A stretch of 64,000 bases of DNA, taken from NCBI RefSeq assembly GCF_016718685.1, contig NZ_JADKCX010000006.1:62001-126000 (forward strand), read 5' to 3'. The notes under the pieces are model-generated. The model did not search any database. It was not told the origin of the DNA and saw nothing but the letters and a program-made list of their open reading frames with translations. The stretch is from Haliscomenobacter sp. (lineage in GTDB: Bacteria > Bacteroidota > Bacteroidia > Chitinophagales > Saprospiraceae). The translations under genes were made by a program, and so were the position numbers. Below, piece by piece: positions 59,946 through 64,000 of the stretch (positions are counted from its first letter, which is position 1; each line of letters opens with the position of its first letter).

Positions 59946-60970
59946 TCGTCCAGGGTAAGGGTAAGGTGTACCGAGAAATAACCTCCTTCATCCACGATGC
60001 GCAGGGTATGCCGCTCGGGATACAATAAAGATAATCGTTTGCGTACATTTTCCAGTCCAATTCCCTCCTGATTGAGCGTCGTAGCGGTCTGTTTGGTGTT
60101 TTTGGTGCTGAAATGCAAGGTCTTGTCCTCAACAATGACTTCTATTTTGACCATCGAGCGCTTGGTGACATCGATTCCGTGTTTGAGGGCATTTTCCACA
60201 AAAGGGATCAAAATGGCCGGAGCAATCATTTTTCCATCCATTTCGCCTTGCGTATTGAGGCTGATGATGACGTCGTCATCGTCGCTGAGGCGCAGGTGTT
60301 GAATTTCAATGAACCCACCAATTTGGTCTACCTCGCGGCGCAGCGGCACTTTTTCGGCATTGCTTTCGTAGGTGAGGTAGCGCATCATTCCGGCCAGGGA
60401 AGCGATACTTTGTCCCAGTTCTTCCTGGTTTTTTTCCACCGCCAGCGCGTACAAACTATTGAGGGTGTTGAACAAAAAATGCGGATTGACCTGAGCTTTG
60501 AGAAAAGCCAATTCCGTGGCTTGTTTTTCAGCAGCCAGTTTGCGGGTGGTCATTTCGGTTTCGTACCAAATGCGGGAAAAGCGAATGACGGCCGCGAACA
60601 ACATTACGGAGATAAAAATGAACAGATTTTGGACGTTGGGCAGGTAGTAAAAGAAGTAAAAATTGTAGCCCAGATCCTCCATAAAGGCGGAAAAAACCCA
60701 AAGCAACATCCAGGAACGATCCAAAAACCAGAGTATACCGACCAGGAGCAAAAAAAGCCCCCCATAGGCCAGATAATTGCGTTGGCCGACCAAATACCGC
60801 GGAATGAGGAAATAGTTGTTGAAATAGGTGGCGGCCATCAAAAGCGGCATACGAAACAAACTCGCCAAGGCCAGGTTGGAAAATTCACAATCCATGTTCA
60901 TCCACAACATGGTTGTCCACAACCAGATGATGGCCCAAAACAGGACGTGCTTGGCAATTCTTTGAAACAT
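59942..60970 (-). CDS. LytS-type membrane sensor histidine kinase
   Basis: A 342-residue kinase with four N-terminal membrane helices (residues 10-130), a short linker, the His_kinase domain (phospho-acceptor His164 in AQVNPHFLFNTLNSL) and a HATPase (LIPFVENALKHGI, GIGLENVRKRLSLLY). It has no periplasmic sensor domain, so it senses through its membrane helices. It is coupled by an ATGA overlap to the LytTR regulator. Confidence 0.93.
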   Translation of the reverse strand: MFQRIAKHVLFWAIIWLWTTMLWMNMDCEFSNLALASLFRMPLLMAATYFNNYFLIPRYLVGQRNYLAYGGLFLLLVGILWFLDRSWMLLWVFSAFMEDLGYNFYFFYYLPNVQNLFIFISVMLFAAVIRFSRIWYETEMTTRKLAAEKQATELAFLKAQVNPHFLFNTLNSLYALAVEKNQEELGQSIASLAGMMRYLTYESNAEKVPLRREVDQIGGFIEIQHLRLSDDDDVIISLNTQGEMDGKMIAPAILIPFVENALKHGIDVTKRSMVKIEVIVEDKTLHFSTKNTKQTATTLNQEGIGLENVRKRLSLLYPERHTLRIVDEGGYFSVHLTLTLDE

Positions 60971-61184
60971 GCCGCTAAATTAAGGATTAAGGGGTACTTC
61001 CTGTGAATTCTACCACCAATGAGCAGTTTTTGAAGTCAAAACCGACAAATATGTGATTCCTTCTTCAAACTCCCTTTTCTGGCCTTTATCAACGTATAAA
61101 AACCAAAATTTGGCATTTCAGCCCTCGATTTTTGGGATTGGCCACAAAAAAAACGCGGCGAATAAAATGCCCTTAGTTTTGTTT

Positions 61185-61270
61185 TAAGAAATCACCTGAC
61201 AAACCATGCCAGCAAGTTTTCATATTCATCCAAACTTCGCAGCGCTCCACAGAAGGAGCGCTTTTTTTTT
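61185..61270 (+). ncRNA. Candidate small RNA or leader-peptide transcript with strong terminator
   Basis: Gap 60971-61355, between two minus-strand genes, contains a plus-strand intrinsic terminator: AGCGCTCC (61241-61248), 6-nt loop, GGAGCGCT (61255-61262), then nine T. A -7-like TAGTTTTG lies at 61174-61181, so a transcript of about 85 nt is predicted. It contains an ATG (61206) starting MPASFHIHPNFAALHRRS, whose codons run through the terminator stem. No plus-strand gene precedes or follows, so the terminator serves no annotated gene. No RNA family was recognised. The rest of the gap shows nothing. Confidence 0.45.
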
Positions 61271-61273
61271 GCA

Positions 61274-61357
61274 AAATTCTAATTGGCCACAAAGACACAA
61301 AGGCACCAAGAACATCTGCTCTTGGTGCCTTTGTGTCTTTGTGGCCAATTAGAATTT
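61274..61357. repeat. Perfect 37-bp octamer-periodic inverted repeat at the odhB stop codon
   Basis: Arms 61274-61310 and 61321-61357 are exact reverse complements around a 10-nt loop. The left arm reads AATTCTAA, TTGGCCAC, AAAGACAC, AAAGGCAC, CAAG. The right arm overlaps the odhB stop codon (61356-61358). The words GCCACAAA and GACACAAA recur in the nested repeat at 36563-36600. Confidence 0.88.
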
Positions 61358-62636
61358 AAATATCCAACAACATCGCGATTGGATCTTCCAGCAACTCCTT
61401 CACTTTGACCAAAAACGTAACTGAAGAACTGCCATCGATCACCCGGTGATCGTAAGACAGGGCCAGGTACATCATCGGGCGGATTTCGACTTTATCTCCC
61501 ACGGCAATCGGGCGGTTCTTGATGGCGTGCATGCCCAGAATGGCCGATTGTGGCTCATTGATGATGGGGGTGCTGAGCAAAGACCCAAATACCCCGCCAT
61601 TGGTAATGGTAAAGGTACCACCGCTCATTTCTTCAAGGGTGAGGGTCCCATTGCGGGCTTTGCCAGCCAGATTTTTGAGCTCCACTTCAACTTCGGCAAA
61701 ACTCAGGGACTCTACATTGCGAATCGGCGGTACCACCAATCCATTTGGCGTAGAAATCGCGAAGGAAATATCCGCGTAGTTGTGGTAAACGAAATCTTCG
61801 CCATCGATCATGGCATTGACTTCGGGCATTTGCAACAAAATTTTAGCACAAGCTTTGGCAAACAGGGACATGAAGCCCAGTTTGATGCCGTATTTGGCCA
61901 CAAATTTATCCTGATATTTTTCGCGCAAGGCCATCAATTCGGTCAAGTCTACCTCATTGAAGGTGGTCAACATCGCCGTTTCGTTTTTGGCACTTACCAA
62001 ACGTTTGGCGATGGTGCGGCGCATGCGGGTCATTTTTTTGCGCTCAGTATCGCGGGAGAATGCGGGTACATCCTTGGCTTTAGGCGCAGCAGCGGGCGTT
62101 GCCGCCGGTGCTTCAACTTTTACCGCTGGGGCTTCAACCTTTGCGGCAGGAGTAGCCACTTTGTTTTCAACGGCCTTGACGGCATCGTCTTTGGTGATGC
62201 GCCCATCGCGTCCCGTACCGGCAACTGCTGTAGCCGGAATATCGTTTTCTTTCAAAATTTTGCCCGCTGCTGGGGAAGGATGTCCCGTCGCATAATTGGA
62301 GGTAGCGCTTGGAGCAGGTTCAGCGGGTTTGCTTACCGCTGGAGTGCTGGCGGGTGTTTCGGCAGGAGGCGTACTTGGCGCACTTTCTCCGGCGCTTACG
62401 CTGGTATCTATTTTGGCAACCAGGGCACCAATGGCCAAATCATCACCTTCCTTGGCTACATGAATCAGTTTTCCGGTCGCTTCAGAAGGAAATTCAAGCG
62501 TAGCTTTGTCGGATTCAAATTCGCAAAGTGATTCGTCTAGTTTGACAAATGACCCGTCTTCTTTTAACCAGCGGGACAAGGTTACTTCGTTTATGGATTC
62601 GCCCACCGAGGGAACCCGTAATTCTACTACACTCAT
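61356..62636 (-). CDS. odhB: 2-oxoglutarate dehydrogenase E2 (dihydrolipoyllysine succinyltransferase)
   Basis: The E2 core of the 2-oxoglutarate dehydrogenase complex in the TCA cycle. The 426-residue protein has a lipoyl domain (Lys44 in FESDKATLEFPS), an Ala/Pro-rich linker (about 80-115), a peripheral subunit-binding domain (SPAAGKILKENDIPATAVAGTGRDGRITKDD) and a catalytic domain ending with ALSYDHRVIDG (His/Asp). The N-terminal start MSVVELRVPSVGESINEV and the GESI motif favour the succinyl over the acetyl enzyme. sucA is not in the window. Confidence 0.94.
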   Translation of the reverse strand: MSVVELRVPSVGESINEVTLSRWLKEDGSFVKLDESLCEFESDKATLEFPSEATGKLIHVAKEGDDLAIGALVAKIDTSVSAGESAPSTPPAETPASTPAVSKPAEPAPSATSNYATGHPSPAAGKILKENDIPATAVAGTGRDGRITKDDAVKAVENKVATPAAKVEAPAVKVEAPAATPAAAPKAKDVPAFSRDTERKKMTRMRRTIAKRLVSAKNETAMLTTFNEVDLTELMALREKYQDKFVAKYGIKLGFMSLFAKACAKILLQMPEVNAMIDGEDFVYHNYADISFAISTPNGLVVPPIRNVESLSFAEVEVELKNLAGKARNGTLTLEEMSGGTFTITNGGVFGSLLSTPIINEPQSAILGMHAIKNRPIAVGDKVEIRPMMYLALSYDHRVIDGSSSVTFLVKVKELLEDPIAMLLDI

Positions 62637-62653
62637 AGTGGTATCGAGGTATG

Positions 62654-62815
62654 AGCGTGTATTTTGAATGCTAATTCGCGCTGCAAACGGCTAATATTTG
62701 CTCCAATTTCGTTCCGAAAATGCTCATTTAGCGCTGCTAAACTCCGCTTTTCGTGCCTCATTGGAGCGAATATTAGCTCGTTTTCGCTTGCGAATCAGCA
62801 TTCAAAACACACGCT
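62654..62815. repeat. 162-bp two-tier palindromic element upstream of odhB
   Basis: The outer arms are 62654-62707 and 62760-62815, imperfect complements (AGCGTGTATTTTGAATGCTA against its complement, ending at GCTCCAAT/ATTGGAGC). A central palindrome TTTAGCGCTGCTAAA sits in the loop. The layout mirrors the 158-bp element at 18017-18174, but the sequences differ. It lies 18 bp upstream of the odhB start on the minus strand, in its presumed promoter or leader region. Confidence 0.82.
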
Positions 62816-62876
62816 GAATTGAAATGCGCTGCGAAGTTCCGGCAATTGTGCTAAAGAAACAAACAAAAGGCTTGGT

Positions 62877-63812
62877 TTATTCCATTCCAATTGGTTTGAA
62901 ATAATAAATCATGCCAGGCAATTCGTCGCCAGCTTCGTTGGAGATGAACATGCCACCTTTTGAATCAAAACAAATGCCTTCGGGTTGTTGATGCACCTTG
63001 CCCTTTAATTTCTCCATATAAACAACTTCTCCCTGGAAATTGATCACCATAAAGATGTTTCCCACGGCGGAAAGCAGGTACAAATTGCCATTCTGCGGGT
63101 GAACGGCTACGGTAGAAGGGCTGAATTCAAAGGCATTGGGGTTGGCAAAAAATTCTACGAGTTTTTCCACCCGTTCGTCATTCGCATGTGCAGCGAGGTA
63201 TTTTTGTACTTCGGTTTGACCAATGCTGAGGATTGGTACGGGTTCGAGTATTTTTTTATTTAAATCGAACGCATAGATGGCTTTGCGGTTTTGCAATGCC
63301 GGGGATTCTCCAGCCTTGCCTTTGCAAGCCAGTAAAAGCCGGTTGTTTGCGGCATCATATCCTAAACCTTCCACATCATTTTCTTTGTTCAAAAAAGTAT
63401 TGAAGGACTCGGTCGTTTGTTCCGAACTGTCTACATTGTTGATGCGGGTAAGGGTACCCGTATTTTTGAGGATGTAAACGTCCTTACCGACAATTTCTAC
63501 GCCCTCGTAGTCACCAAGTTTGCCAAAGGGGATTTCTCTTTTAACGCTGCCTGTAACCTGATCGATCACGAATAAAATCCCCGATTCATCCTGTACGGCC
63601 AGCAAATACTTGTCATTGTAACCCATGCTGAGCCCTGAAACTTCTTTGAGCATAGGGGGCATAGAGAGGCTCCGATCTGGTTCATTTACCCGGTAAGGAA
63701 ACGAAGGTTTTGGAAATACTTCGGGTGCGTTTACGGTATCATTTGGGCTTGGAGTTGGACGGCAAGCCCAGCTCAAGATGATCATTGAGATGGTTAACAA
63801 CATTGTTTTCAT
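62877..63812 (-). CDS. SdiA-regulated-like beta-propeller lipoprotein
   Basis: A 311-residue exported protein. The signal ends in SWAC (Cys17), a plausible though imperfect lipobox. The rest reads as a six-bladed-propeller-like domain of the SdiA-regulated family (LKEVSGLSMGYNDKYLLAVQDESGILFVID, VEGLGYDAANNRLLLACKG, FSPSTVAVHPQNGNLYLLSA, QQPEGICFDSKGGMFISNEA). The function of the family is unknown; calcium or ligand binding at the envelope is possible. It is divergent from hpt. Confidence 0.78.
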   Translation of the reverse strand: MKTMLLTISMIILSWACRPTPSPNDTVNAPEVFPKPSFPYRVNEPDRSLSMPPMLKEVSGLSMGYNDKYLLAVQDESGILFVIDQVTGSVKREIPFGKLGDYEGVEIVGKDVYILKNTGTLTRINNVDSSEQTTESFNTFLNKENDVEGLGYDAANNRLLLACKGKAGESPALQNRKAIYAFDLNKKILEPVPILSIGQTEVQKYLAAHANDERVEKLVEFFANPNAFEFSPSTVAVHPQNGNLYLLSAVGNIFMVINFQGEVVYMEKLKGKVHQQPEGICFDSKGGMFISNEAGDELPGMIYYFKPIGME

Positions 63813-63925
63813 TGATTTGGAGTAAAAAACCTTGTCAATTTGCTAGTCTTAGCCTGATTTTGTTGGTATCATTGCGACTTTGATTTTCTTCAAAACTGGC
63901 ACTTGACCAAGTGCCCAATCCCGCA

Positions 63926-64000
63926 ATGATGATTACTGTTAATAACCTTCAATTTAAACCATTTATTGCAGCCAGTGAAATTCAGGAACGTGTAAATGCG
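63926..64000 (+). CDS. hpt: Hypoxanthine phosphoribosyltransferase, first 25 codons (3' end outside window)
   Basis: The open frame from ATG 63926 (or 63929) reads MMITVNNLQFKPFIAASEIQ and continues past the window edge. The pattern V(N/H)xxxFxPFI...IQERV matches the N-terminus of Bacteroidota hypoxanthine phosphoribosyltransferase, which salvages hypoxanthine or guanine to IMP or GMP. The catalytic region is not in the window, so the call rests on a short stretch. Adenine deaminase at 30093-31718 would supply hypoxanthine. Confidence 0.6.
   Translation, partial: MMITVNNLQFKPFIAASEIQERVNA

Noticed and set aside
61446..62531. Plus-strand open frame opposite odhB
   Set aside because: Shadow of the Ala/Pro-rich E2 gene; reads as Gly/Arg/Phe low-complexity sequence.
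1..64000. tRNA or rRNA genes
   Set aside because: No cloverleaf with a conserved TPsiC arm and no rRNA-like segment was noticed in the gaps; a covariance-model scan would be decisive.

Overview
The window is a contiguous stretch of a Bacteroidota chromosome, most likely from the class Saprospiria (Haliscomenobacter/Lewinella-like). The evidence is the gene set (OmpH/Skp pair next to murI, holB overlapping a PSP1/RicT gene, BshA, FG-GAP/ASPIC protein with a T9SS-like tail, WD40-caspase protein, AraC regulators with membrane N-termini), Bacteroidota-type -7 boxes (TAnnTTTG) and moderate GC. The genus is inference. No rRNA, tRNA, CRISPR array, transposase or prophage was seen.

Layout: 1-8.8 kb holds the 3' part of polA, a lipoprotein cyclophilin, an acyltransferase, a POTRA/beta-barrel protein overlapping nadK, a membrane AraC regulator and a secreted FG-GAP/ASPIC protein. 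8.8-12.2 kb has aminopeptidase P and a frameshifted sulfatase. 12.2-19.5 kb (minus strand) carries the bacterial RNA-repair pair Pnkp and Hen1 behind a CBS protein, a TM2-TPR-SHOCT protein and a SpoIIE phosphatase. 19.7-32.5 kb is housekeeping: PrsW, GPx, holB, ricT, HIT, greA, a solo Cas4-like nuclease, murI, two Skp proteins, MscS, adenine deaminase and a PAP2-like membrane protein. 32.5-41.1 kb has an OmpA-domain protein, bshA, a molybdopterin oxidoreductase, a two-component pair, lgt and an ECF sigma factor. 41.6-44.4 kb is a decayed WD40-caspase gene. 45.9-52.7 kb is a four-gene inorganic-carbon cluster (SulP, beta-carbonic anhydrase, DabA, DabB). 53-64 kb has mnmG, a TPR membrane protein, rhodanese, M15 peptidase, a LytS/LytT pair, odhB, an SdiA-regulated-like lipoprotein and the first 25 codons of hpt.

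Two window-wide patterns stand out. (1) At least seven intergenic inverted repeats, each different in sequence, have arms built from a quasi-tandem repeat with a period of 8 nt and sit flush against the stop codon of a minus-strand gene. Other long palindromes include two of about 160 bp that share a two-tier hairpin architecture. (2) Several conserved genes (sulfatase, pnkp, bshA, mscS, dabA, dabB, the tail of a histidine kinase) are interrupted by single-base indels, mostly in short homopolymer runs. This fits consensus error at least as well as gene decay. The WD40-caspase gene has more lesions, including an apparent nonsense codon, and looks truly degenerate.
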